The notes beneath the pieces are model-generated. The model ran no database searches. It was not told the DNA's origin and saw only the letters and a program-made list of their open reading frames with translations. From assembly GCA_023245565.1 (NCBI GenBank), contig JAHFKB010000006.1, forward strand, positions 1 to 17,102: DNA of 17,102 nucleotides, given 5' to 3'. Positions within the stretch are counted from its first letter, which is position 1; every line of letters starts with the position of its first letter. The translations under genes and the position numbers were made by a program. Below are positions 6,422 through 13,066 of the stretch, one piece after another. Source of the stretch: an archaeon. GTDB lineage: Archaea > Nanobdellota > Nanobdellia > SCGC-AAA011-G17 > GW2011-AR18.

Positions 6422-7296
6422 TGTATGTTTTTCTTTTTACAGTACATCCATAATATTCCTGCATTTGTAAGATAAGTTGTTATAACATCTACTATTAGAG
6501 CTATAAAAATTATAAGGAACATTTCTTTAATCACAAATGAATTTGATAAAAATAAACCTGTTAACATAACTACTGCTGCACATGCAGTCATAGTTAATCC
6601 TGTTTTCATTGAATGAAACATTCTATCAAATAATTTTCCGTCTTTCTTTTTAATAGAATAATTTGTTAATAAAATATCTGTATCTACACTATAACCTATT
6701 ATTAATAAAAAAGCAACCACTCCTGCTGTTGACATTGGTAAATTTAAAAGATCTATTACTGCTAAAGTTATTGTTATATCCATAAATGCTGCTGCAATAA
6801 CTGCAATACTTGGAATTGGAGTTCTAAATGCTATAAATACTGATAATCCCATTAATATAAAAGCAAATATTATAGCATACATTAATTGTTTGAAAAAAGC
6901 TTGTGATAATTTAGGTGTTGTTACTTCTATACTAAAATTTTTATTATCAATGTCTATGTTTAATTTATTTTTTATTATATCTCTTAATTGATTTTCTGTT
7001 AGATCTGAAACTTCTATTATAAAACCCAATTGTTTACTTGTTGTTACATCTCCTAATTTTTTTATTGTTGCTTCTACACCTAAAGCAGATTTAATTTGAT
7101 CTTCGCTAAATTCTTTATCTGTATAGATTGTAGCTGCAATCCCTCCTCTTAATGTAACATCTTTATTAAATGGTGCTCCTGTTTTAACTAATTTTGTACC
7201 TATAATACCTAAAGAAATTACTAATAATAATACTGGTATAAACATTATAAATTTATAATTCTTTGACCAAAAAGTCTCTATTTTATCTTTGAACAT
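6418..7296 (-). CDS. secF: Protein-export membrane protein SecF
   Basis: Partner of SecD in the export complex; 292 residues, typical for archaeal SecF. It has an N-terminal membrane helix (about 15-35), a short extracytoplasmic domain starting with 'TLRGGIAATIY' and five C-terminal membrane helices with the conserved 'LLIIGYSVDTDILLTN' segment. It is first gene of secF-secD, and its TGA stop overlaps the secD start (ATGA). A TATA box centred 28 nt before the ATG with no Shine-Dalgarno motif implies a leaderless transcript. It is transcribed divergently from the small gene at 7376. Confidence 0.95.
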   Translation of the reverse strand: MFKDKIETFWSKNYKFIMFIPVLLLVISLGIIGTKLVKTGAPFNKDVTLRGGIAATIYTDKEFSEDQIKSALGVEATIKKLGDVTTSKQLGFIIEVSDLTENQLRDIIKNKLNIDIDNKNFSIEVTTPKLSQAFFKQLMYAIIFAFILMGLSVFIAFRTPIPSIAVIAAAFMDITITLAVIDLLNLPMSTAGVVAFLLIIGYSVDTDILLTNYSIKKKDGKLFDRMFHSMKTGLTMTACAAVVMLTGLFLSNSFVIKEMFLIIFIALIVDVITTYLTNAGILWMYCKKKNIQ

Positions 7297-7319
7297 TGAT
7301 TATTGTGACTAAATTTGAG

Positions 7320-7328
7320 TTTAAAAAG
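7320..7328 (-). promoter_or_regulatory. TATA box of secF-secD
   Basis: The minus strand reads CTTTTTAAA, centred about 28 nt before the secF ATG at 7296. No Shine-Dalgarno motif is present. The opposing promoter for the gene at 7376 lies only about 15 bases away. Confidence 0.5.
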
Positions 7329-7342
7329 ATTATTATTAGAAA

Positions 7343-7351
7343 CTTTTATAA
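7343..7351 (+). promoter_or_regulatory. TATA box of the 94-residue unknown gene
   Basis: CTTTTATAA is centred about 29 nt before the ATG at 7376, with no ribosome-binding motif between. This fits a leaderless start. Confidence 0.5.
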
Positions 7352-7375
7352 CTAAGTTATTTTTGCATTTAATTT

Positions 7376-7660
7376 ATGGAACTTACTAATGTTGTTGTTG
7401 AATCAGATTTTCGTTGTAGTGCTGTAGCTTTAACTGAAATATTGAAAGTAACACCAATTCAAATTTCTGGAGATTTTGAGAATTTAAAAATAAGAATGGG
7501 TTTAGGAAGGATTGTTTATATCTTGCCAATTAATGGCAGTATTAATAAAATTGATTATGGTCAAGATGTTAAATATAATTTATTAAATAATCCTAGTGGT
7601 ATTGCAAGATTTAGTTATAAAAATAATAATTTTTCTGTTTTTTATAATTCTTCTAGATAA
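7376..7660 (+). CDS. Hypothetical protein, 94 residues
   Basis: I do not recognise this protein. It has no membrane segment, no cysteine cluster (one Cys) and no catalytic-looking motif. The alternating hydrophobic pattern (IVYILPING, GIARFSYKNNNFSVFY) suggests a mainly beta structure, perhaps a small binding domain. The properly spaced TATA box and A/T-rich codon use like its neighbours support a real gene. It is divergent from secF and convergent with rnhB, 19 bases apart. Confidence 0.65.
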   Translation: MELTNVVVESDFRCSAVALTEILKVTPIQISGDFENLKIRMGLGRIVYILPINGSINKIDYGQDVKYNLLNNPSGIARFSYKNNNFSVFYNSSR

Positions 7661-7679
7661 TTATAAAATTAGTGTTTAG

Positions 7680-8342
7680 TTAAAAGTCCATTAAACTTTT
7701 TTGTTTTTTAGATTTTTTACCTTCTGAATATTCTTGATATGAAGACCATGAATGCCTAAATATTTCTGGGTACTTACTCCAATTTTCTTTTAAAAATCTT
7801 TTAGTTAATGGATCAGAAGGATAACCAGAACCAAATTCTTTACCGATATGTTTTTTTATTAATTCTATTTCTAAGTCTCTTGTAACTTTTGCTAAAATTG
7901 AAGCTGCCCCAACAATTTCATGATTTAAATCTGCTTTGTGTTCACATTTTAAATTTGTTTTTACATTTAATTTATTTTCAATATATGCTGAGAATGCTTT
8001 TATATTATTACTTGGACAATCTATTATTGCTTTACTTGGTTTTAAAGCATTTATTATTTCTGACATTTTATCTGCTTCTAACCAATTTAAATTTGTATTT
8101 GGAGATAAAACATATTTATCAATATCTTCTGGATTTGTTTTAATTATTTTATAAGTTTTAAAAGTTTTAATTAATTTTGAATAAATTTGCTCTCTTTGTT
8201 GTGGTGTTAATAACTTAGAGTCTTTCACCCCTAATTCTTTTAATTTGTGTAGGTCTTTCTCTTCAATCACAATTCCAGCTATTACCATTGGACCTATTAC
8301 TGGTCCACGACCTGCATCATCTATACCGCATATTGTTACCAT
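7680..8342 (-). CDS. rnhB: Ribonuclease HII with C-terminal PCNA-binding motif
   Basis: RNase HII cuts RNA in RNA-DNA hybrids and at single ribonucleotides embedded in DNA. The family signature GID-x-AGRGPVIGP is at residues 6-18; further acidic residues are Asp108 (AIIDCP) and Asp138 (EHKADLN), followed by ASILAKVTRD and GSGYPSDP. The second acidic residue of the first motif, normally Glu (DEAGRG), is Asp9 here, a conservative but notable change in the DEDD metal site. The last seven residues, QKSLMDF (214-220), match a PIP box (Q-x-x-hydrophobic-x-x-aromatic), suggesting recruitment by the PCNA clamp. A TATA box inside the end of the upstream regulator gene, 26 nt before the ATG, implies its own leaderless promoter. 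Confidence 0.93.
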   Translation of the reverse strand: MVTICGIDDAGRGPVIGPMVIAGIVIEEKDLHKLKELGVKDSKLLTPQQREQIYSKLIKTFKTYKIIKTNPEDIDKYVLSPNTNLNWLEADKMSEIINALKPSKAIIDCPSNNIKAFSAYIENKLNVKTNLKCEHKADLNHEIVGAASILAKVTRDLEIELIKKHIGKEFGSGYPSDPLTKRFLKENWSKYPEIFRHSWSSYQEYSEGKKSKKQKSLMDF

Positions 8343-8356
8343 GTTTTTATTTAATT

Positions 8357-9340
8357 TTATGTTTTTATAAATTGTTTGATTGGAAAATAATTTAATTTAT
8401 GTCTTTTAGTTATTTGTAATATATCATAATCTAATATTTGGTTTGGAAATTCATTTCTTATTTTTCTTAATAATTCTGCTAATTGGTTTTGAGATTCTAA
8501 TTCTGCTTCTATTTCAAATTGCCATTCACCTAAAACTTCTATTAGATAAGTTATAAAATTATATTGATAACAGAATGAATATATTTTTCTTTCTTCTTCT
8601 TTTGTTGGATTATTAAGCCTTATAATTGCTTTACAATATATTATATTTGTTTTATTTAAATTTATTTCTGCTACATATTGTTGTATAATTTTTTTGTTTT
8701 CTAATTTTTTTAATCTTTCTTTAATTGTATGATAATTTACTTTTAATTTTTTCCCTATTTCTTGATTAGATTGTCTACAATTGTTAGCTATTTCTGAAAG
8801 TATTTTAATATCTAATTCATCTAATTCTTCTTTCTTTGGTTCTAGGCCGTAGTAAACATGGGAGAATAATTCTCTTTTTTTATTTATTAAATAATCCCTA
8901 TTAAAATGATAATTAACTATAGATGTAGATGTATTATATTTTGAGAAATATTGACCATAATCTTCTTTTATTTTTTTAAATATATTATTAAATTGTATTG
9001 GGTTTTCTGCTATAAATAAAACTTCTAAGTCCCATGAACCAGATGTACTAACAAACCAAACAATATGATCATTGTTTTTTAAATAATTTATAAATTCTTT
9101 TTCTTTATCTTCTGTAATGTTTCTATAACGAAAATAAATCCTATATCCTATATATCCTAATTTATGAAAATTAATAAGTGTTGTAAAACCTAATAAATAA
9201 TTATCTTGAATTAATTTTTTTAATCTATAATTTATATTTTGTTTTGATAATCCAACTAATTTTGCTAATTCTGATAATGGAATTCTTGCTTTATGATCTA
9301 ATATCCATAATATTTTTAAGCCTATTTTATCTAATGCCAT
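8357..9340 (-). CDS. Tandem Lrp/AsnC regulator (two HTH-RAM units in one chain)
   Basis: A normal Lrp/AsnC protein is about 150 residues: one winged helix-turn-helix and one RAM ligand/oligomerisation domain. This 327-residue chain holds two complete units. HTH1 (about 3-60, with LSELAKLVGLSKQNINYRLK) is followed by RAM1 (about 67-145, with SGSWDLEVLF). HTH2 (about 174-230, with NQEIGKKLKVNYHTIKERLK) is followed by RAM2 (about 235-315, with LGEWQFEIEA). A covalent dimer would fix the pairing of two unequal DNA readers. It is divergent from the cupin/dehydrogenase pair, separated by about 110 bases carrying both promoters and a perfect palindrome, so it is a likely local regulator and autoregulator. 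Effector unknown; amino acids are typical for the family. Confidence 0.88.
   Translation of the reverse strand: MALDKIGLKILWILDHKARIPLSELAKLVGLSKQNINYRLKKLIQDNYLLGFTTLINFHKLGYIGYRIYFRYRNITEDKEKEFINYLKNNDHIVWFVSTSGSWDLEVLFIAENPIQFNNIFKKIKEDYGQYFSKYNTSTSIVNYHFNRDYLINKKRELFSHVYYGLEPKKEELDELDIKILSEIANNCRQSNQEIGKKLKVNYHTIKERLKKLENKKIIQQYVAEINLNKTNIIYCKAIIRLNNPTKEEERKIYSFCYQYNFITYLIEVLGEWQFEIEAELESQNQLAELLRKIRNEFPNQILDYDILQITKRHKLNYFPIKQFIKT
8363..8371 (-). promoter_or_regulatory. TATA box of rnhB
   Basis: The minus strand reads TTTATAAAA, centred about 26 nt before the rnhB ATG. It lies within the last codons of the preceding regulator gene, so rnhB can be transcribed independently. Confidence 0.45.
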
Positions 9341-9347
9341 TTTTTAC

Positions 9348-9359
9348 AATTAGCTAATT
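9348..9359. promoter_or_regulatory. Perfect 12-bp palindrome, candidate operator
   Basis: AATTAGCTAATT reads the same on both strands. It lies between the TATA box (9359-9373) and the ATG (9340) of the tandem Lrp gene, where a bound dimer would block transcription initiation. The position fits negative autoregulation, as is common for Lrp-family proteins. Confidence 0.45.
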
Positions 9360-9373
9360 AAATATATAAATAT
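9359..9373 (-). promoter_or_regulatory. TATA box of the tandem Lrp regulator
   Basis: The minus strand reads ATATTTATATATTTA, centred about 26 nt before the ATG at 9340. No Shine-Dalgarno motif is present, so the transcript is probably leaderless. Confidence 0.55.
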
Positions 9374-9403
9374 TTCTATTTGTAAAAATTTTTCGTATTA
9401 TTA

Positions 9404-9412
9404 TTTTATATA
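9404..9412 (+). promoter_or_regulatory. TATA box of the cupin-dehydrogenase pair
   Basis: TTTTATATA is centred about 43 nt before the ATG at 9451. It predicts a leader of about 17 nt that contains GGAGG at 9441-9445, five bases from the ATG. A5T5 (9384-9393) sits just upstream. Confidence 0.5.
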
Positions 9413-9450
9413 TTAAAATATCTTTTACTAATATAGATTAGGAGGCTAAA

Positions 9451-9768
9451 ATGGAAAAAGAAATTAAAATTCATAATATAAGCAAAAATCTGTATAACAA
9501 CTTAAGTAAACTAAAAAATTGGGAAGAGACTAAGATAATAAAAAACCAGGCCGTGAAAGCACATAAACATAAATTTGATGCTATGTACTTTACTAAAGGA
9601 ATAAAAACATTGTATAGTAATGGGAAAAAAATTAAATTACCTGACTTTGCCGCAGTTTATATTCCAATTGGACAAGAACATGGTTGGAGCGGTACCAATA
9701 AAGAATTAGGAATTGTTGGTCATTTCCATTCTGGGCATGGTATTCATAAAATAATTTCAGAATATTAA
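9451..9768 (+). CDS. Small cupin-fold protein with a histidine-rich C-terminus
   Basis: 105 residues, a single cupin barrel. Motif 1 is AHKHKFDAM (His38-x-His40) and motif 2 is IPIGQEHGW (P-x-G-x-x-His77), the usual metal-binding histidines; the Glu of motif 1 is not evident. The C-terminal end is unusually rich in His (91, 93, 96, 99 in 'GHFHSGHGIHK'), which could add metal ligands. Small cupins may be sugar or amino-acid-derivative binding proteins, dioxygenases or isomerases, and the substrate cannot be read from this sequence. Strong GGAGG ribosome-binding site. It is first of a two-gene unit with the dehydrogenase relative 16 bases downstream and divergent from the tandem Lrp regulator. 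Confidence 0.8.
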   Translation: MEKEIKIHNISKNLYNNLSKLKNWEETKIIKNQAVKAHKHKFDAMYFTKGIKTLYSNGKKIKLPDFAAVYIPIGQEHGWSGTNKELGIVGHFHSGHGIHKIISEY

Positions 9769-9784
9769 TTTTTTTGTTTTTAAA

Positions 9785-10651
9785 ATGTTTAATCAAATTT
9801 CTATAATTGGCGATTTATGGATTACAGAAGAATGTAAGAAAAAATTGATAGAATTTTCTATTAAAAAAATTATTATTTATAAAGATGACCTGAAGTATGA
9901 AAAATTAATAATAAATAATTCTGATTGTATATTAATTAATATTAAGGCTAAAATTACCAAGGAAATTTTAGAGAATTACCCTAAATTAAAGTTTATTTGT
10001 GTGTGTGGCACTAATTTAAATAATATTGATTTAGAGGAAACTAATAAAAGAAATATTAATGTTTTAAATGTTACAGATTACTGCAATGAATCTACTTCTG
10101 AGTATATTTTTTCTCAGATTTTATATTTAGCTAAGGGTTTTGGCTTATATAAATGGAAATCTGAACCTATTGAACTTAAAGATAAAACTATAGGTATAAT
10201 TGGTTTGGGTTCTGTAGGCAAATCTCTAGCTAAAATTGCTTTGGGTTTTAGCATGAAAATTATTTATTATAGTAAAAGTAGGAATTATGATTTTGAAGAA
10301 CTTGGACTTAAATTTACTGATTTAAATTTTTTATTAAGTAATAGTGATATAATCTCTATAAATGTTCCTGAAAATAGTTTAACTTTAAGTAATAAAGAAT
10401 TAAATATAATTAAAGAAAAAACTATTTTGATTAATACTTGTTTAGGGAAAGTTTTTGATGAAAGTATTATTGATTTTACAAAAAAAGGTCAAAATTTTTT
10501 AATATTTGATTCAATATACTATGAATTATATAAAGAATTAAAAAATTTTAAGAATTTCATATGTTTTGATAAAATTGCTGCTTTAACAAAAGAATCAAGA
10601 GAAAAGCTAAGTGCTAAAGTTATTGAAAATTTAGTTATTTTTAAAAATTAA
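9785..10651 (+). CDS. D-isomer 2-hydroxyacid dehydrogenase relative lacking catalytic Arg and His
   Basis: 288 residues, with a Rossmann fingerprint GIIGLGSVG (137-145), then SDIISINVPEN and a shortened C-terminus. It resembles SerA/phosphoglycerate dehydrogenase in order and in the VPEN motif. In active enzymes the strand after this ends in N-x-(A/S)-R-G, whose Arg is catalytic; here it is NTCLG (217-221), Leu220 replacing Arg. The catalytic His of the TPH(I/L)(A/G)G motif corresponds to Lys263 in 'FDKIAALT'. The Glu is possibly kept (Glu247). NAD(P) binding looks possible but normal chemistry does not; it may sense NAD(H) or a metabolite. No Shine-Dalgarno motif and no good TATA box of its own, so it is probably cotranscribed with the cupin despite a T-rich spacer (9769-9781). 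Confidence 0.85.
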   Translation: MFNQISIIGDLWITEECKKKLIEFSIKKIIIYKDDLKYEKLIINNSDCILINIKAKITKEILENYPKLKFICVCGTNLNNIDLEETNKRNINVLNVTDYCNESTSEYIFSQILYLAKGFGLYKWKSEPIELKDKTIGIIGLGSVGKSLAKIALGFSMKIIYYSKSRNYDFEELGLKFTDLNFLLSNSDIISINVPENSLTLSNKELNIIKEKTILINTCLGKVFDESIIDFTKKGQNFLIFDSIYYELYKELKNFKNFICFDKIAALTKESREKLSAKVIENLVIFKN

Positions 10652-10670
10652 ATCTAAAGAGGATTTTTTA

Positions 10671-11327
10671 TTAATTAGAAGTTGATTTATTTTTATTAAG
10701 TTTATGTTTTATATATTCTATTACTAATGGAGTTAGAGATATAATAACTATTCCAATTATTACTAAGGAGAAATTTTCTTTTACAAAGGGAATGTTTCCA
10801 AAGAAGTATCCTCCAAATAAAAATAAACTTACCCAAGCTAATCCACCAATTATATTGTACAATATAAATTGATAATATTTCATACTACCTACACCAGCCA
10901 TAAATGGTGCAACAGTTCTTATTATTGGAATAAATCTAGATAACATAATTGTTTTATTTCCATATTTATCATAAAATCTTTGAGTTTTTTCTATATATTC
11001 TTCTTTTAAAAATGGAATTTTCTTTTTCTTAATTACTCTTGGGCCTATTAAATTACCTATCCAATAATTTAATGTGTCTCCTAATATTGCTGCAATTCCA
11101 AGTAGAACAAATAAAACTTTCAAATTTAAAGAATCTACTGCTGCTAGTGCTCCAAGTGTAAATAATAAAGAATCTCCCGGTAAAAAAGGAGCTATTACTA
11201 AACCTGTTTCACAAAAAATTATTATAAAAACAATTAAGTAAATCCATAAACCATAGTTTTGAGTTAACCAAATTAAATGCTGATCTAGATGAAGAATTAA
11301 ATTAATAATAGTAATTATAAATTCCAT
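10671..11327 (-). CDS. DedA family membrane protein
   Basis: DedA proteins are polytopic membrane proteins implicated in lipid scrambling or recycling and in membrane-potential homeostasis. The 218 residues show the family motifs: Glu in 'FCETGLVIAPFLPGDSLL' (about 39-56), an amphipathic loop with 'YDKYGNKTIMLSRFIPIIRT' (R-x3-P-x2-R-T), and 'APFMAGVGSM' after it, with hydrophobic helices on each side and a Lys-rich C-terminal tail. An AGAGG motif sits 4 bases before the ATG. The stop is 19 bases from the convergent dehydrogenase relative. Neighbouring genes give no hint of a specific partner. Confidence 0.92.
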   Translation of the reverse strand: MEFIITIINLILHLDQHLIWLTQNYGLWIYLIVFIIIFCETGLVIAPFLPGDSLLFTLGALAAVDSLNLKVLFVLLGIAAILGDTLNYWIGNLIGPRVIKKKKIPFLKEEYIEKTQRFYDKYGNKTIMLSRFIPIIRTVAPFMAGVGSMKYYQFILYNIIGGLAWVSLFLFGGYFFGNIPFVKENFSLVIIGIVIISLTPLVIEYIKHKLNKNKSTSN

Positions 11328-11381
11328 ATTGCCTCTTTCTAAGAATTGTTCAGTTTAGGTGTTTTTAATCTTTGTGAATCT

Positions 11382-12224
11382 TTACTCATTTGAAGGATAA
11401 ATTAATTTTTTATTATATGTTCCACCTTTAACTTCTGGTTTTTCTTTAACTTCTTTATTATTAATTAAATTAGAACATTCTGGAGTTATTGGCGCTGCTT
11501 TAATATTATTTTCTTTTATTATGGGATTTGCTTGATTTTCACAATTAATACTTAATTGCGCATCGTGAATATTATTATTTTGGATTAGGTTTTGACCTTG
11601 AGTTTTAATTCCAATAGCCTGGTGCCAACAATGATAGATTTCATTATTTTCAATTAAGTTATTTTTAGAAAATATATCAATACAACTCCATAATGAATCA
11701 TGAATTTTACTATTTTTTATTATTATATTATTTCCATCCAAATTTAAACCATTATGTGTATAAGAAATTTCTACATATTCTAAATGACTATTACTTGCTA
11801 ATACTAATTGATCCCAATCTGCATATTCTTGATCTTCTTGATTTGAAGTAAATATAATTGGATTTTCTTTAGTTCCAATTGCATTAATTTTTGCATAAAT
11901 ATCAAAATGAGATTTTTGATATCCTTCTTTACCTGTTGGATCATTGTGTTTTATTATAAAATCATCTGCATATTTAGTCCATTTAGTATTTTCTATATCT
12001 TGTTTTTTATTAAATAATATTTTAGTTCCTGGTTTTATTGTTAAGGTTGTCCATGGTAAAAATAATACATCTTCAGAAATTATGATTTTATTTGCCCATA
12101 TTTGAGAATTAAATTGAACTCCAGATACTTCTTTATTTAAAATTGTTTTTGGATATAAAGAAAATATTAATAAACCTAAAATTAATATAACTAAAATTAT
12201 TATTGGATAATAGAATTTCTTCAT
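11382..12224 (-). CDS. Membrane-anchored parallel beta-helix protein
   Basis: 280 residues. An N-terminal hydrophobic segment (about 6-24, after MKKF) acts as signal anchor or uncleaved signal peptide; the rest would lie outside the cytoplasm. From about residue 45 there are short beta-coil repeats typical of NosD/pectate-lyase-like right-handed beta-helices: 'LFLPWTTLTIKPGTKILF', 'GLNLDGNNIIIKNSKIHDS', 'NNLIENNEIYHCW', 'QNLIQNNNIHDAQ' and 'NPIIKENNIKAAP'. Such proteins bind or cut carbohydrates or form surface structures; no catalytic residues could be assigned. The WTKYAD...ADWDQLV region is an insertion in the early coils. It lies upstream of dedA on the same strand with a 54-base gap. Confidence 0.82.
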   Translation of the reverse strand: MKKFYYPIIILVILILGLLIFSLYPKTILNKEVSGVQFNSQIWANKIIISEDVLFLPWTTLTIKPGTKILFNKKQDIENTKWTKYADDFIIKHNDPTGKEGYQKSHFDIYAKINAIGTKENPIIFTSNQEDQEYADWDQLVLASNSHLEYVEISYTHNGLNLDGNNIIIKNSKIHDSLWSCIDIFSKNNLIENNEIYHCWHQAIGIKTQGQNLIQNNNIHDAQLSINCENQANPIIKENNIKAAPITPECSNLINNKEVKEKPEVKGGTYNKKLIYPSNE

Positions 12225-12293
12225 ATTTTATTATAAATCTGATTGTTTTAATATTTTACTAATATATTTTTTTGTATTTAAAAATTAAATAAT

Positions 12294-12384
12294 TAGCGGG
12301 AAGAGGATTTGAACCTCTGACCTTCGGGTATCTCAAATTAAAACTTATGAGCCCGACGGACACTCCTGGCTGTCCTATCCCGCT
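12294..12384 (-). tRNA. Initiator tRNA-Met (CAU) with a 16-nt intron
   Basis: Folded on the minus strand: acceptor AGCGGGA / TCCCGCT (7 perfect pairs), D arm GGAC-loop-GTCC, anticodon stem TCGGG / CCCGA, T arm AGAGG-TTCAAAT-CCTCT, discriminator A at 12294. Anticodon CAT is at 12347-12349. The A1:U72 pair and three consecutive G:C pairs next to the anticodon loop identify the archaeal initiator tRNA. The anticodon loop is interrupted after position 37 (12330-12345); mature length is 75 nt and CCA is not encoded. The initiator tRNA partners aIF2 and aIF5B, the latter also encoded in this window. Confidence 0.95.
12330..12345 (-). other. tRNA intron with bulge-helix-bulge splice motif
   Basis: Between anticodon stem halves lie 23 nt instead of 7. 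CTCA (which starts with loop bases 32-35) pairs with TGAG in the intron, giving the 4-bp central helix. It is flanked by 3-nt bulges TAA and ATA on opposite strands. Cutting each bulge after its second base leaves the loop CTCATAA and removes a 16-nt intron at the canonical 37/38 site, the geometry of the archaeal splicing endonuclease. Confidence 0.88.
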
Positions 12385-12406
12385 GAGGTAAATGATAATA
12401 AAAGTT

Positions 12407-12414
12407 ATTATAAA
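12407..12414 (-). promoter_or_regulatory. TATA box of the initiator tRNA gene
   Basis: The minus strand reads TTTATAAT, centred about 26-27 nt before the first base of the tRNA, as expected if transcription starts at or very near the mature 5' end. Confidence 0.5.
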
Positions 12415-12458
12415 GCTTTTGTCTAATTATAATATTATAGCAATCACAGTCTAATAAA

Positions 12459-12479
12459 ATTTAATAAGTACTTTTATAT
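12459..12479 (+). promoter_or_regulatory. Two alternative TATA boxes for the Nudix-like gene
   Basis: ATTTAATA (12459-12466) is 28 nt before the ATG at 12490. The better TATA box TTTTATAT (12472-12479) is 29 nt before a second in-frame ATG at 12505. With leaderless initiation the choice of box decides the start codon and five N-terminal residues. Confidence 0.4.
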
Positions 12480-12489
12480 TCACAATTAT

Positions 12490-12990
12490 ATGCAAGAACA
12501 AATTATGATACCTTTACATAATCAAAATGGAAGTATTGTAGGATATAAAGATATTAAAGACGTTAATTATAAAATAGACATTCTTAAAGTTGTTAATATT
12601 ATATTAGTTGATGAATCAAATAAAGTTTTTATTAGTAAAGTAAGAGATGATGTATGGAAAGATGGCTGGGGAAGTTCTGCTGTGGGTTTAGTTAGAAAAG
12701 ATGAATCCTCTATTGATGCTGCAAGAAGAATTTTAAAATCTTATTTTCATATTTCAGCTGAAGATTTAATGTTTATTGAAGAAAGTTATTATGATTTAAA
12801 TGGGATAAAAAGAGTAAATTCAATATTTTATGCAAGAACAAACACTGAACCCATATTAAATCCCAATTATATCTTAGATGGGACTTGGGTTGATTTAGAA
12901 GAAATTAAAATAATGATGAAAAAAGACATGTTTAATCCTCAATTTTTAGTTGCTTTTCATTCTATAAAAAGCATTATTTATTTCTTGTAA
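12490..12990 (+). CDS. Nudix-fold protein with a degenerate Nudix box
   Basis: 166 residues (161 if the ATG at 12505 is used). The layout resembles IPP-isomerase-type Nudix proteins: a beta-strand with 'VVNIILVDESNKVFISKVR', then 'WGSSAVGLVRKDESSIDAARRILKSY'. The Nudix box G-x5-E-x7-R-E-U-x-E-E-x-G-U aligns with Gly66, Glu72 and Arg80. The three glutamates of REUxEE become Ile81, Ser84 and Tyr85, and the last Gly becomes His87. The Mg-binding glutamates are therefore gone and hydrolysis is unlikely; a binding or regulatory role is more plausible. No Shine-Dalgarno motif. Its neighbours (initiator tRNA gene, endonuclease V relative) suggest no specific pathway. Confidence 0.75.
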   Translation: MQEQIMIPLHNQNGSIVGYKDIKDVNYKIDILKVVNIILVDESNKVFISKVRDDVWKDGWGSSAVGLVRKDESSIDAARRILKSYFHISAEDLMFIEESYYDLNGIKRVNSIFYARTNTEPILNPNYILDGTWVDLEEIKIMMKKDMFNPQFLVAFHSIKSIIYFL

Positions 12991-13035
12991 GTCTATATTT
13001 TCTAAAATAACTAATATATTATATGGTTTGGATAG

Positions 13036-13043
13036 CTTTAAAA
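13036..13043 (+). promoter_or_regulatory. TATA box of the endonuclease V-like gene
   Basis: CTTTAAAA is centred about 28 nt before the ATG at 13067. It favours that ATG over the in-frame TTG at 13028, which would lie upstream of this promoter. Confidence 0.5.
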
Positions 13044-13066
13044 GTTTTTTCTATAAATTTAATACT

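Noticed and set aside
7889..8154. Two overlapping plus-strand frames opposite rnhB
   Set aside because: Leu/Tyr-rich shadow translations of an A/T-rich antisense strand; rnhB has all family motifs.
13028..13066. TTG start for the endonuclease V relative
   Set aside because: The TATA box at 13036-13043 fits a leaderless start at ATG 13067; family length also agrees with 216 residues.
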